From Deltaproteobacteria bacterium (GTDB lineage: Bacteria; Myxococcota_A; Polyangia; Polyangiales; JADJMO01), in NCBI GenBank assembly GCA_025363655.1, contig JANYDK010000121.1, positions 62,001-126,000 on the forward strand: DNA of 64,000 bases, written 5' to 3'. This document shows positions 45,374 to 54,477 of the stretch, piece after piece. The notes below the pieces were generated by a model. It worked only from the letters and a program-made list of their open reading frames with translations. It was not told the origin of the DNA and ran no database searches. Positions within the stretch are counted from its first letter, which is position 1, and the number at the start of each line of letters is the position of its first letter. Made by a program: the position numbers and the translations under genes.

Positions 45374-48300
45374 GCCCTCCCGTCTCCCATCGGGTGCGCG
45401 CGAGCGTGCCGCCGCGTCCGTCGGGTCCGCCGACGAAGACGACGCGCCCGTGGATCGCCAAGACCATCTTCGCCCTCGCGGTGTTGATCGTCACCGCGCT
45501 GTCGGTCTGGAGCTACGTCAAGATCGTCGGATACCCCGGAAATCCGTGGACGGTTTTCCCGCGCGAGCTCTACGCCGACTTCGTCACCGTGCTCCGCCTC
45601 GGGCCGCTCGCCGGTCGCTTTTGGCTTCTCGGTGTCCTCCCGCTCGTCGGCACCGTGATTCTCCTCCCCGCCGCCGCGCTCCTCGCCTTCCGCGCGAAGG
45701 ACGAGCGGGTGAAGTCGATCAGCGGACGCGTGACGTCGTTCCTCGTCCTCGCGATCGCGGTCGGCCTCGCGACGATGTTCGTCGTCCACAGCGGTGGCAA
45801 GGCCGTCACCTACAAGCGTCACGAAGAGCTGTTCGAGCTCTTGAGCCCGAAGATGCTCGGGCTCCTCCTCTTCGCTCCATATTTTCTCTATATGACGGGG
45901 AAGTCGCTGGCCGATCTTCCGTGGCCGCAGCGGGCGCTCTCGTTCGCGCTTCGAACCACCTTCGTCATCCTCCTCGCGCTCGGCCTCGGTCGTGTCGCCA
46001 AGACGGCGTACGCGGTCAAGGTGTGCACGGTCTACCTCGTCGACGTCAGCGAGAGCGTCTCCGAGGACGCGATGCAGGACGCGCAGAAGGACATCGACGA
46101 AGCCTGGAAAAATAGGGGTGACGGCGAGATTCGGGTCATCACCTTCGCGCTCCGTCCGCGCGTCATCGGCGAGACGGACCCTGGCGACACCACCGCGCCG
46201 CCGCCGAAGATCGAGCGTCACGATCCGCCCGGGCAGCGCATCCTCGGCGCCGGCACCAACATCCAGGCGGCGTTGCAGCTCGCCTACGGTCTCTATCCCA
46301 ACGGCTACCTCAAGCGCGCGGTGCTCTACAGCGACGGCGTCCAGACGGCAGGCGATGGTCTCGCCGAGGCCGAGCGCGCGTCCGAGTTCGAGGTGAAGCT
46401 CTTCACGGTGCCTTACAAGCGCCCGGTGCCGGCCGAGATCGCCCTCCGCGAGCTCCGCGTCGCCAACAAGGTGAAGGTCGGCGAGGCGTTCGAAATCCAC
46501 GCCATCATCTTCGCCAATCGCCCGGAAAAAGTGCGGGCGCGGCTCTACCAAGGCGAAGCGCTCAACGGCCTCGACGGCATCCGCGATCTCGACCTCAAGG
46601 TCGGCGAGAACGACGTCCCATTCAAGTCGGTGGTGCGCATCCCCGGCAACGTCACCTACTCGCTCGAGCTCGAGCCGCTCGCCCTCCTCGATTCGACGAC
46701 CAAGCCGACTCCGTCACCCTCGACGGCTCCATCGGGCTCCGCGTCGGTGAAGCCAGTACCTGGGCCGAAGCCGTCGGCGAGCGCGAGCGCGGCACCGAGC
46801 GTCGCCCCCGTGCCCATCGGCGCTGGCGTCGGCGTGCCCAAGGCGGGCCTCGATCGCTTCGTCGAGAACAACAAGTACGCGGTCACCGTCGCGGTGCCTG
46901 GTCGCCCGAGCGTCCTCTACATCGAAGGCGATCAAGGCCACGGCAGCTACCTCACCAACGCCCTCGTCGCCCAGGAATTCGAGGTCGATCTGCGCGGGCC
47001 CGACGGCTTGCCGAGCTCTCTCAAGGAGATCGAGCGCTACGACTTCGTCGTGCTCAGCGACGTCGGCGCCGATCAAGTGAGCTTCGCCCAGCAAGACTTG
47101 ATCGAGTCCTACGTGAAAGATCTCGGCGGCGGCTTCTTGATGGCCGGCGGTCAGAACTCGTTCGGCCTCGGCGGCTGGAGGCACACGAAGATCGAAAAAA
47201 TTCTTCCGGTGCGCATGGACGCCGAGAAGAAGCAGGATCAACCGGCGATCGCGCTCTGCCTCGTCATCGACCGCTCGGGCTCGATGAGCGGCCAGAAGAT
47301 CGAAATGGCGAAAGAGGCCGCCAAGGCCACCGCCGAGACGCTCGCGCCCGACGACTACATCGAGGTCATCGCCTTCGACAGCGCGCCGACGCGCCTCGTG
47401 CGCATGCAGACGGCGAAGAACCGGATGCGCATCCTCGGCGACATCTCACGCCTGCAGCCGATGGGCGGCACCGACATCTTCCCCGGCCTGCAGATGGCCA
47501 ACGAAGACCTCGCCCTCGTCGCCGCCAAGCGCAAGCACGTCATCTTGCTCAGCGACGGCGAAGCGCCGATTCAGGGCATCAAAGAGCTGGTGCAAGAGAT
47601 GGTCAGCGAGGGCATGACCGCCTCCGCCGTCGCGCTCGGAGAAGACGCCGACAAGAACTTGATGAAGCTCGTCGCCGACACCGGCGGTGGCCGCTTCTAC
47701 GCGGTGAAAGATCCGAACGCGCTCCCGCGCATCTTCACCAAAGAGACCGAGCTCGTCAGCAAGAGCGCAGCGGTCGAAGACTATTTCCAGCCGGTGCTCA
47801 TCACGCCGGCCGACTTCATCCGCGGCATCGGCATCGAGGAGTCGCCGTACTTGCACGGTTACGTCGCGACGCAGCTGAAGCCGCCGCCGGCGCAGATGAT
47901 TCTTGCACCCGCAGAGCATGAAGATCAGCCGCTCCTCGCGCGCTGGCGCGTCGGCCTCGGTTGGACGCTGGCGTGGACGAGCGACGTGAAGAACCTCTGG
48001 GCTGCCGAGTGGCTGCGCTGGGCGGCCTATCCGCAGTTTTGGGGACAGCTCGTGCGCGAGCACATGCGCCAACGAAAGCGCCAACAGCTCGACATGAAGG
48101 TCGACTTGGTCGACGGCCAGCTGAAGGCCTCCATCGACGCCATCGGCGGCGACGATCGTTTTCAGAACGGTCTCGACGGCAAGGTGACGATCACCGGCCC
48201 GGCGCCGAAGAACGACAAAGTCGTGATGCAACTCCAGCAGGTCGCCCCCGGCCGCTACGAAGCGCGCACCACGCTCGATCAATTCGGCTCGTTCGTGCTG

Positions 48301-48603
48301 CAAGGCGAGCTCGCCACCAAGGGCACGCAGGTCGCCGAGAGCTTCGGCCACGTCAGCAACCCTTATCCGCGCGAGTACGCCGCCTTCGAGCCCGACGTGC
48401 AGACGATGGAGAAGATGGCGCTCACGACCGGAGGCGCGAAGGACGCACCGCGCGCGAAGATCATCGACCCCGCGGGGGAGAAGGTCACGTACCACGAGGA
48501 TTTGTGGTCCCGCTTCGTGAAGCTGGCGATCGCGGTGTTCTTGATCGACCTCGCGTTGCGGCGGGTGAGGATTTTCGATCGGAAGTTCAAAGCGGCGGCG
48601 TGA
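45370..48603 (+). CDS. giant membrane protein with two vWA domains and a glutamine-amidotransferase-like domain
   Basis: A 1077-residue protein. It has several N-terminal membrane helices (to about residue 215), a vWA-like domain starting CTVYLVDVSESVS (about 220-350), a Pro/Ala/Ser linker (about 445-490), and a class I glutamine-amidotransferase-like Rossmann domain (PSVLYIEGDQGHG to GGGFLMAGGQNSFG, about 510-610). A second vWA domain follows (ALCLVIDRSGSMSG, complete MIDAS DxSxS, about 625-800). The C-terminus is beta-rich and ends with a membrane helix (FVKLAIAVFLIDLALR). ATG 45370 has GGAGG nine bases upstream. This is the last gene of the MoxR operon. Confidence 0.88.
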   Translation: MSPPVSHRVRASVPPRPSGPPTKTTRPWIAKTIFALAVLIVTALSVWSYVKIVGYPGNPWTVFPRELYADFVTVLRLGPLAGRFWLLGVLPLVGTVILLPAAALLAFRAKDERVKSISGRVTSFLVLAIAVGLATMFVVHSGGKAVTYKRHEELFELLSPKMLGLLLFAPYFLYMTGKSLADLPWPQRALSFALRTTFVILLALGLGRVAKTAYAVKVCTVYLVDVSESVSEDAMQDAQKDIDEAWKNRGDGEIRVITFALRPRVIGETDPGDTTAPPPKIERHDPPGQRILGAGTNIQAALQLAYGLYPNGYLKRAVLYSDGVQTAGDGLAEAERASEFEVKLFTVPYKRPVPAEIALRELRVANKVKVGEAFEIHAIIFANRPEKVRARLYQGEALNGLDGIRDLDLKVGENDVPFKSVVRIPGNVTYSLELEPLALLDSTTKPTPSPSTAPSGSASVKPVPGPKPSASASAAPSVAPVPIGAGVGVPKAGLDRFVENNKYAVTVAVPGRPSVLYIEGDQGHGSYLTNALVAQEFEVDLRGPDGLPSSLKEIERYDFVVLSDVGADQVSFAQQDLIESYVKDLGGGFLMAGGQNSFGLGGWRHTKIEKILPVRMDAEKKQDQPAIALCLVIDRSGSMSGQKIEMAKEAAKATAETLAPDDYIEVIAFDSAPTRLVRMQTAKNRMRILGDISRLQPMGGTDIFPGLQMANEDLALVAAKRKHVILLSDGEAPIQGIKELVQEMVSEGMTASAVALGEDADKNLMKLVADTGGGRFYAVKDPNALPRIFTKETELVSKSAAVEDYFQPVLITPADFIRGIGIEESPYLHGYVATQLKPPPAQMILAPAEHEDQPLLARWRVGLGWTLAWTSDVKNLWAAEWLRWAAYPQFWGQLVREHMRQRKRQQLDMKVDLVDGQLKASIDAIGGDDRFQNGLDGKVTITGPAPKNDKVVMQLQQVAPGRYEARTTLDQFGSFVLQGELATKGTQVAESFGHVSNPYPREYAAFEPDVQTMEKMALTTGGAKDAPRAKIIDPAGEKVTYHEDLWSRFVKLAIAVFLIDLALRRVRIFDRKFKAAA

Positions 48604-49681
48604 TTGCCCACGCGTCCTCGATCGCCCTACGTCGATCTCTCGCAGCGTCGGCTTCTCGGAGTTTCCCCTGCGTTCGGGCGATGGTCTCCTCGACCCGCAA
48701 CGCGCGGCAGAGCGCTGGGTGCTCCGCTCGATAGTACTTGGCCAGCGTCGACTTCGCGTCGTCGACGAGTTGCACGGCGACGGTCTTGCGGTCGGCTTGG
48801 GCGAGCACGAGCGCGAGCGTCAGCAGTGTCTGTGCGAACGTGGCGTCGACGCCGCCTTGCGCGTGGAGGACGTCGAGCGCGCTGCGGAGCGTGCGTTCCG
48901 CGAGGGTGAGCTCTCCGCGGAGGAGCTGCAGACGACCCGACGTGGCGACGGTCGCCGCGTGCAGCGGGTGTTGGTCTCCGAGCAGAGCCGCGCGACCGCG
49001 CAAGGTGATCGCGAGGTGCCACTCCGCGGAGACGAGATCGCCTTCCTCGAGTGAGCACTCGGCGAGCGCGTGCCGGAGGCGCATCGCGTCCGCGTCGTCG
49101 GTGCACCGGGCGCTTGCGGCCTCGAGGAGGCGGCGCGCCGCAGGCAGTCGTCCGGCGTGAATCAATAGGACCGCGAGGTCGTGCACGACCAGCGCGGGGG
49201 TCGAGGGATCGAGCTCGCCGTCGGTGTGGTGTGCCGCCTGACGGAACGTCTCCTCGGACGTGGCGAACTTGCCGAACGCACGAAGCGTGGTGGCGCCGAT
49301 CGCCAAATCGGTAGCCCATTGGGTGCGATCGTCGACGGGGCGAGCTTCGCCCAAGGCGATCGCGCGAAGGATGCTCGTCTGCGCCGTCGACCAGTCTCCG
49401 GCGACGATTGCCTCGATCGCGGCTGCACGGAGGCAGCGTCGTTGTTCGAGCTCGCGCGCCCGTTCGTCGGTCCGAGCCTCTGCGGCGCGCTGAGCGAGAT
49501 CGCGAGAGCCTTCGAGGTCGCGTGCCGCGCTCAACGCCGCGAGCGCCGAGAGCATGCGCGAAGGGGCTCGCGTGCGGGCGCTCGCCGATTCCGGAGACAC
49601 GACCGGAGTGCGATACGCTCCGGCGAGGCCCTCGGGGGTAGCCTCCTCCAGTTCCTCGTCGGTCGAATTTGGATTCGACAT
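48587..49681 (-). CDS. TPR-like helical repeat protein
   Basis: A 364-residue helical-repeat protein. Successive TPR-type pairs include AAAIEAIVAGDWSTAQTSIL, AVLLIHAGRLPAARRLLEAA and AECSLEEGDLVSAEWHLAIT, ending with a charged helix. The first 45 residues are disordered and Ser/Thr-rich. It overlaps the 3' end of the convergent vWA gene by 17 bp. Similar TPR blocks follow kinases in signalling proteins, but no kinase is attached here. It probably binds other proteins; partners are unknown. Confidence 0.68.
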   Translation of the reverse strand: MSNPNSTDEELEEATPEGLAGAYRTPVVSPESASARTRAPSRMLSALAALSAARDLEGSRDLAQRAAEARTDERARELEQRRCLRAAAIEAIVAGDWSTAQTSILRAIALGEARPVDDRTQWATDLAIGATTLRAFGKFATSEETFRQAAHHTDGELDPSTPALVVHDLAVLLIHAGRLPAARRLLEAASARCTDDADAMRLRHALAECSLEEGDLVSAEWHLAITLRGRAALLGDQHPLHAATVATSGRLQLLRGELTLAERTLRSALDVLHAQGGVDATFAQTLLTLALVLAQADRKTVAVQLVDDAKSTLAKYYRAEHPALCRALRVEETIARTQGKLREADAARDRRRAIEDAWAITPPL

Positions 49682-49764
49682 CGAGATCGAGGACAGCCGG
49701 AGACGGAGGTCGCGTCAACTGTGCCCGCGATCGTTCGCGACCGCGGACACCTCGCGAAACCGAA

Positions 49765-50721
49765 CTATTTCTTCGGCTCTTCCTTCTTCTCGCCGCTCGC
49801 CGCCGGAGCCGCCGATCCAGAAGGAGCAGGCTTCGCCTCTTCCTTCTTCTCCCCCGGCTTCCCCTCTTCCTTCTTCTCCCCGGGCTTCCCCTCGCCGCCC
49901 ATTTCCTTCTTCTCTTCCTCGTCCTCGTCGTCCTCCTCGATCGCCTCCGTCTCCTTCTTCGCCTTCTCGATCTTCTCTTCGGCCTCCTTCAGCTCCTTGC
50001 GGGTTCTGACGAAGGTGGTGCCGATGATGCCGCCGCCGGCGAGGCCGCAGATGACGGCGACGATCCAGACGGCGCGGCTGGCGAGGAGCAGGGCGATGGA
50101 GGCGATGACGATGCCGACCTCGGCGAGGAGCTGCGCGCGCTCGTACCACTCGGCGGCTTCTTGGTGCGCTTCGATGGCCTCGTCGTAGGCCTCGGCGTCC
50201 TTCTTCGCCTCGTGCATGTCGTGCTCGAACTTCTTGGCGATGGCGGCGAAGCGCTCTTTCTCCTTCGGATCGGGCGTCAGGAGCTCGGCGAGGTCGTCCA
50301 TCGAAGAGACGACGAGGTCCTTGATTTCAGCCGTGTCCTCGCTGTCGGCTTTCCCGGAGGCCGCGTGTTTGTTGCGGAGATTGGCGTCCATCTCCTTCTC
50401 TTTGGCGGGGTCGGGCGTGAGCGCCTTGAGCAGCTCGAAGTTCGCCTCCATCACCCGGAACTTCATCGTCTCGGCCTGGTAGAGGCCCCAGCAGTTGGCC
50501 TGCTCGACGGTGGTCTTGATGAGCTCGGTGCGGTGCGATCCGACCATCGCCGCGCAGAGCGCGAGCATGACGCCGAGGATCGCCATCGTGATGCCGATCT
50601 GCTTGCCCGGACCCTTCGCGTGGCTTCCGTGATCGCCGCCGCCGTGATCACCACCGTGATCGCCGTGACCGCTGTGCCCCGCATGCTCCATGTGCTCGAC
50701 GAATTCTTTGGCGCTGCTCAT
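49765..50721 (-). CDS. DUF4337-like membrane protein, paralogue A
   Basis: A 318-residue membrane protein. The His-rich N-terminus (MEHAGHSGHGDHGGDHGGGD) could bind metal. A transmembrane helix (IGITMAILGVMLALCAAMVG, about 41-60) is followed by a coiled coil with the family segment QAETMKFRVMEANFELLKAL, and two more helices near 193-236. The C-terminus is Lys/Glu-rich with tandem GKPGEKKEE units. It resembles the DUF4337 family. It is divergent from a paralogue (50894-51910) with 172 bp between start codons, a head-to-head duplication. Function unknown. Confidence 0.8.
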   Translation of the reverse strand: MSSAKEFVEHMEHAGHSGHGDHGGDHGGGDHGSHAKGPGKQIGITMAILGVMLALCAAMVGSHRTELIKTTVEQANCWGLYQAETMKFRVMEANFELLKALTPDPAKEKEMDANLRNKHAASGKADSEDTAEIKDLVVSSMDDLAELLTPDPKEKERFAAIAKKFEHDMHEAKKDAEAYDEAIEAHQEAAEWYERAQLLAEVGIVIASIALLLASRAVWIVAVICGLAGGGIIGTTFVRTRKELKEAEEKIEKAKKETEAIEEDDEDEEEKKEMGGEGKPGEKKEEGKPGEKKEEAKPAPSGSAAPAASGEKKEEPKK

Positions 50722-50893
50722 CTATGTCTCCGGGCCGCGGAGGTTAGGCAAAAGAAGGCGGATCGACCAGTGCGAAAGGGCGTCGCACGTCAGCGTCGCG
50801 TCCGGACAAAATGTCTCTTTGAGCGTTGCCTTTTCTCGTCATGTAGGCGACGTTCCCCTCGCTTTAACGGACGTAACGAGGGCGGACGAGCAG
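50722..50893. promoter_or_regulatory. shared divergent promoter region of the DUF4337 pair
   Basis: This 172-bp region must hold the promoters of both DUF4337 paralogues. It contains CCCTCG (50856-50861) and CGAGGG (50877-50882), an exact inverted repeat whose spacing allows a CTT/AA extension with one bulge, ending 11 bp before the ATG of paralogue B. It may be an operator or a translation-modulating hairpin. No -35/-10 pair is convincing. Confidence 0.35.
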
Positions 50894-51910
50894 ATGAGCG
50901 AAGCGAAAGACTTTCTCGAACACATGGAACACGCCAGCCACAGCGGCCACGGCGATCACGGCGGCGGTGATCACGGTGCCGACAAGGGCGGGAGCAAAGT
51001 CCCCGGCAAGGCGATCGGCATCACCATGGCGCTTCTCGGCGTCATGCTCGCGCTCTGCGCGGCGATGGTCGGATCGCACCGCACCGAGCTCATCAAGACG
51101 ACGATCGAGCAGAGCAACAAGTGGGGTCTCTACCAAGCCGAGACGATGAAGTTTCGGGTGATGGAGGCTGACCTCGAGCTGCTCAAGGCGCTCACGCCCG
51201 ACCCTGCACAAGAGAAGGAGATGAACGCCAAGCTGCGGAGCAAGCACTCGGCGTCCGGCAAGGAAGACAGCGAAGATACGGCTGAAATCAAGGATCTCGT
51301 CGTCACTTCGATGGACGATCTCGCCGATCTGCTGACGCCCGATCCGATCGAAGAGGCGCGCTTCGCCAAGATGGCGAAGAAGTTCGAGCACGACATGCGC
51401 GAGGCGAAGGAAGACGCCGAGTCGTACGAAGGCGCCATCGAGGCCCATTTCGGCGCGTCCGAGTGGTACGAGCGCGCGCAGCTCCTCGCCGAGGTCGGCA
51501 TCGTCGTCGCCTCGATCGCGCTGCTGATGGGCAGCCGCAAAGTTTGGATGGTCGCCGTCTGTTGCGGGCTCCTCGGGGCGGGCGTCATCGGCGTCACCTT
51601 CGTGAAGACGCGGTCTGCCCTCGTCACGGCCGACAAGAAGATCGAAGAGGCCGCCAAGCGCGCCGAGATGATCGAAGAGGACGACGAGGACGAGGACGAG
51701 AAGAAGGCGCTCGAAGGCGGCAAGCCGGAAGGAAGCGCCAAGCCCGAGGGAGCCAAGCCCGAAGGTGGCAAGCCCGAAGGTGGCAAGCCCGAGGGAGCCA
51801 AGCCCGAAGGTGGCAAGCCGGAAGAGGCGCCGAAGCCCTCGACCTCCGGCGCCCCGAGCGCTCCCGCCTCGGCTCCCAAGCCTGTCCCGTCAGCTTCCAC
51901 CCAGAAGTGA
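50894..51910 (+). CDS. DUF4337-like membrane protein, paralogue B
   Basis: This 338-residue paralogue keeps the same plan: His-rich N-terminus (FLEHMEHASHSGHGDHGGGD), a first helix (IGITMALLGVMLALCAAMVG), the coiled-coil block QAETMKFRVMEADLELLKAL, two C-proximal helices and an acidic tail. The tail carries KPEG-type repeats (residues about 276-315), encoded by 15-nt repeat units at 51718-51835. The two copies are very similar from residue 40 to about 235 but their tails differ. ATG 50894 starts the homology; the ribosome-binding site is weak. Divergent from paralogue A. Function unknown. Confidence 0.8.
   Translation: MSEAKDFLEHMEHASHSGHGDHGGGDHGADKGGSKVPGKAIGITMALLGVMLALCAAMVGSHRTELIKTTIEQSNKWGLYQAETMKFRVMEADLELLKALTPDPAQEKEMNAKLRSKHSASGKEDSEDTAEIKDLVVTSMDDLADLLTPDPIEEARFAKMAKKFEHDMREAKEDAESYEGAIEAHFGASEWYERAQLLAEVGIVVASIALLMGSRKVWMVAVCCGLLGAGVIGVTFVKTRSALVTADKKIEEAAKRAEMIEEDDEDEDEKKALEGGKPEGSAKPEGAKPEGGKPEGGKPEGAKPEGGKPEEAPKPSTSGAPSAPASAPKPVPSASTQK
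51718..51835 (+). repeat. tandem 15-nt repeats encoding KPEG units
   Basis: Within paralogue B the DNA repeats units such as GGTGGCAAGCCCGAA, giving the protein tandem KPEG-A/G segments. These in-frame repeats can expand or contract without frameshift and explain the length difference between the two tails. Confidence 0.65.
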
Positions 51911-52023
51911 CGCGAGGCGCCGAAACCGCGGTGCAGAGAGGGGTGCGTCGTCCGGCGACAAACCCCTCGGCTCGTGATACCTCAAGAGCACTGCGAATCG
52001 TCCTTTGACGAAGGGGCCGTGCG

Positions 52024-53352
52024 ATGGGGCTGAGCGACGGAATACGCTTCTTCGCCGCGACCGACGTCGGTCGTGTGCGTGACCACAACGAGGACAACTA
52101 CCTCGTCGACATGAAGCTCGCGCTGTTCATCGTCTGCGACGGCATGGGCGGTCATGCCGCCGGCGAGGTCGCGAGCGCGCTCGCCGTGCGCACGGTCCAC
52201 GAAGAGGTCCGCAAACAGCGGCAAATCGTCGAAGACTACGACGCCGGCGCCAAAGGTGCCGCGGCCGTCTCGGTGCGCGAGGTCCTCAACCTCCTCGAGT
52301 TCTCGGTGCAGCGCGCCTGCGCTCGCATCCACGAGGAGGCCGCCGCCGACAACACCAAGCGCGGCATGGGCACCACCCTCTCGGCGGTGCTCTTCATCGG
52401 CAACAAGGGCTTCATCGCCCACGTCGGCGACTCCCGCATCTACATGATGCGCGACGGCCGCGTGCAGCAGCTCACCGAAGATCACACCGTCTTCAACGAG
52501 CTCATCAAGCGCGGAAAGCTCTCGCGCGAGCAAATCGAGAAGGTCGCGCACAAGAACGCGATCACCCGCGCGGTCGGCGTCTACGAGCGCGTCGAGGTCG
52601 ACACCCTCGCCGTCGAAGTGCTCCCAGGCGACTTGTTCATCGCCTGCTCCGACGGCATGCACGGCTACGTCGACACCAACGACGAGCTCGCCAAGCTCAT
52701 CGGGCAGTTCAAGCCCGAAGAGCAGGCGCAGGCGCTGATCGACTACGCCAACGGCAAGGGCGGCAAAGACAACATCACCGCCATCATCGTTCGCATCGAA
52801 GCGAACGAGGCCGATCTCCACCGCGCACGAAAGCTCAGCGCCAAGCGCGAGATCCTCGCCAAGATGGCGCTCTTCTCGCGCCTCTCCGAGCGCGAGCTCT
52901 TGCGGGTGATGCAAATCGCCGAGATCCGCGAGTACGAGCCTGGCGCGGCGATCATGAAAGAAGGCGACAAGGGCGACGAGCTCTTCATCGTCCTCTCCGG
53001 CAAGGTCTCGGTCATCCGCGGCGAGGCGGTGCTGACCCAACTCGGCCCCGGCGAGCACGTCGGCGAAATGGCCCTCATCCGTTCGGTGCCGCGTTCGGCG
53101 AGCGTCATCGCCGACATCCCGAGCGAGCTCGTCGCCATCAAGCGCGGCGACTTCTTCGACATCCTCCGTCGTGAGCACGAGCTCGCGATCAAGTTCCTCT
53201 GGCAGTTCCTCGGCGTCCTCGCCGATCGCCTCGACCAGACGAGCCGCGACCTCAAAACCGCCAAGGAAGAGTCGCAAATCGAAGACATCACCAACGAGAT
53301 CTTCCCCGAGATCGACGACGACTCGCCGACGGGGCCGCAGCAGCGCATCTGA
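52024..53352 (+). CDS. PPM-type Ser/Thr phosphatase fused to a cyclic-nucleotide-binding domain
   Basis: A 442-residue two-domain protein. Residues 1-260 form a PPM/PP2C phosphatase with all metal-binding motifs: RDHNEDNYL, VCDGMGGHAAGE (Asp39), GMGTTLSAVL, HVGDSRIY, CSDGMHGY and GGKDNITAII. Residues about 275-390 form a cNMP-binding fold with GDKGDELFIVLSGKVSV and the phosphate-binding cassette GEMALIRSVPRSAS. The short C-terminal tail is acidic. Binding of a cyclic nucleotide probably controls phosphatase activity, opposite in sense to the kinase at 6535. It overlaps the next gene by one base (TGATG). Confidence 0.93.
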   Translation: MGLSDGIRFFAATDVGRVRDHNEDNYLVDMKLALFIVCDGMGGHAAGEVASALAVRTVHEEVRKQRQIVEDYDAGAKGAAAVSVREVLNLLEFSVQRACARIHEEAAADNTKRGMGTTLSAVLFIGNKGFIAHVGDSRIYMMRDGRVQQLTEDHTVFNELIKRGKLSREQIEKVAHKNAITRAVGVYERVEVDTLAVEVLPGDLFIACSDGMHGYVDTNDELAKLIGQFKPEEQAQALIDYANGKGGKDNITAIIVRIEANEADLHRARKLSAKREILAKMALFSRLSERELLRVMQIAEIREYEPGAAIMKEGDKGDELFIVLSGKVSVIRGEAVLTQLGPGEHVGEMALIRSVPRSASVIADIPSELVAIKRGDFFDILRREHELAIKFLWQFLGVLADRLDQTSRDLKTAKEESQIEDITNEIFPEIDDDSPTGPQQRI

Positions 53353-54332
53353 TGCGTTCGACCGTCCGCGCGCCGTTCGTCGTCGTCACTACGGTGACGG
53401 TCGGGCTCGGGCTCGCCGTCGCATGCAGCAGGTCGACGACGACCTCGAATCCGCCGGCGCCGACCACCAACGCGCCGGTGACGACGTCGGCGAAGCCCTC
53501 GGTGACGTCGCCGATCGCCCCGGAAAAGGTGGTCGCCTGCGCCATTGCATATGTAGTTTATCCATCGGACGCGACGGCGGCGCCGAGCCCGGGCGATGAC
53601 GTCTCCGACGCCACGGTGCCGATTCGCATCCCTGCCGGCGGCTCCCTCACGCTCAGCGTCCGCAAGACGGGGCACGAGATCACCATCGTCGGTCCAGGGG
53701 CGGTGCGGCCGTGCACGCTCGCCGAGCCCGACGTCGTGCTGGTGGCGCTCGGACAAGTGAAGACCGAGTACGCCAACTCGATTCGCCCCGGCACCGAGCT
53801 CTTCATCGGCACGCCGTCGGCGGTCGCGGTCATCGGCCGTGCGTCGCTCGATCTCGTCGTCGAGCACGAGGTCACCAAGTGGCAGCTGCAGAAGGGCGAC
53901 GCCTTCCTCACCAACCTCGACGCCCCGAAGACGCCGAAAGACGGTGATTCAGGCGTCTTCAAGCGTCCGACCGATGGCGGCCTGCTCCTCACGCGCTGTG
54001 GCGTCCAAGCGGCGTCGGTGGCCAACACCGAGCGTCTCCTCCTCAGCGCCGGCAGCGACGCTGGGGTCGCCGCGCTCCCGTCGGCCTCGATCGGCATCCT
54101 CACCGCCGAGTCGATCAAGCACGCCCGCGAGAAGGTGCTCGACTGCGCGTTCTCCGAGGTCTTCGGAATCTCCTGCGACGTCCTCGCCCTCGAGGGAAAC
54201 GCCAAGCAGAAATCGGGTAGTGGATGCAAGGGGGGATACGCCGACGTCCTCTCGTACGTCGCCAAGGTCAGCGCTCCGTCCGCCCTCCCGCCCGGCGCCC
54301 CCCTCCCGAGCGGGACCCCGAGCGGGCCCTGA
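53352..54332 (+). CDS. putative lipoprotein co-transcribed with the phosphatase
   Basis: A 326-residue lipoprotein. The signal peptide MRSTVRAPFVVVTTVTVGLG ends AVAC (Cys25), followed by a Ser/Thr/Pro linker. The remaining beta-rich sequence contains FIGTPSAVAVIGRASLDLVV and a Cys-containing C-terminal segment (VLDCAFSEVFGISCDVLALE) that could form a disulfide; the region resembles FecR-like stretches only loosely. The ATG overlaps the phosphatase stop by one base, so it is coupled to it. It could be an envelope partner of phosphatase signalling. Function unassigned. Confidence 0.65.
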   Translation: MRSTVRAPFVVVTTVTVGLGLAVACSRSTTTSNPPAPTTNAPVTTSAKPSVTSPIAPEKVVACAIAYVVYPSDATAAPSPGDDVSDATVPIRIPAGGSLTLSVRKTGHEITIVGPGAVRPCTLAEPDVVLVALGQVKTEYANSIRPGTELFIGTPSAVAVIGRASLDLVVEHEVTKWQLQKGDAFLTNLDAPKTPKDGDSGVFKRPTDGGLLLTRCGVQAASVANTERLLLSAGSDAGVAALPSASIGILTAESIKHAREKVLDCAFSEVFGISCDVLALEGNAKQKSGSGCKGGYADVLSYVAKVSAPSALPPGAPLPSGTPSGP

Positions 54333-54477
54333 CCCTATTTTTCTCGTGTCGCCGTGAGTTCTCCCCATGCCCTGCCGAGATGGGCTCCCGGTTCGGTTGA
54401 CAGCACCTTCCGCGGATCGATAGCGTCGCAGATTCGGGCCAGTGGCCGTTTCTACATGGGGCTCGAGGTGGAACGCG

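Noticed and set aside
51718-51835. Short tandem repeats that might be a CRISPR-like array
   Set aside because: They are contiguous 15-nt coding repeats with no spacers, giving KPEG in protein.
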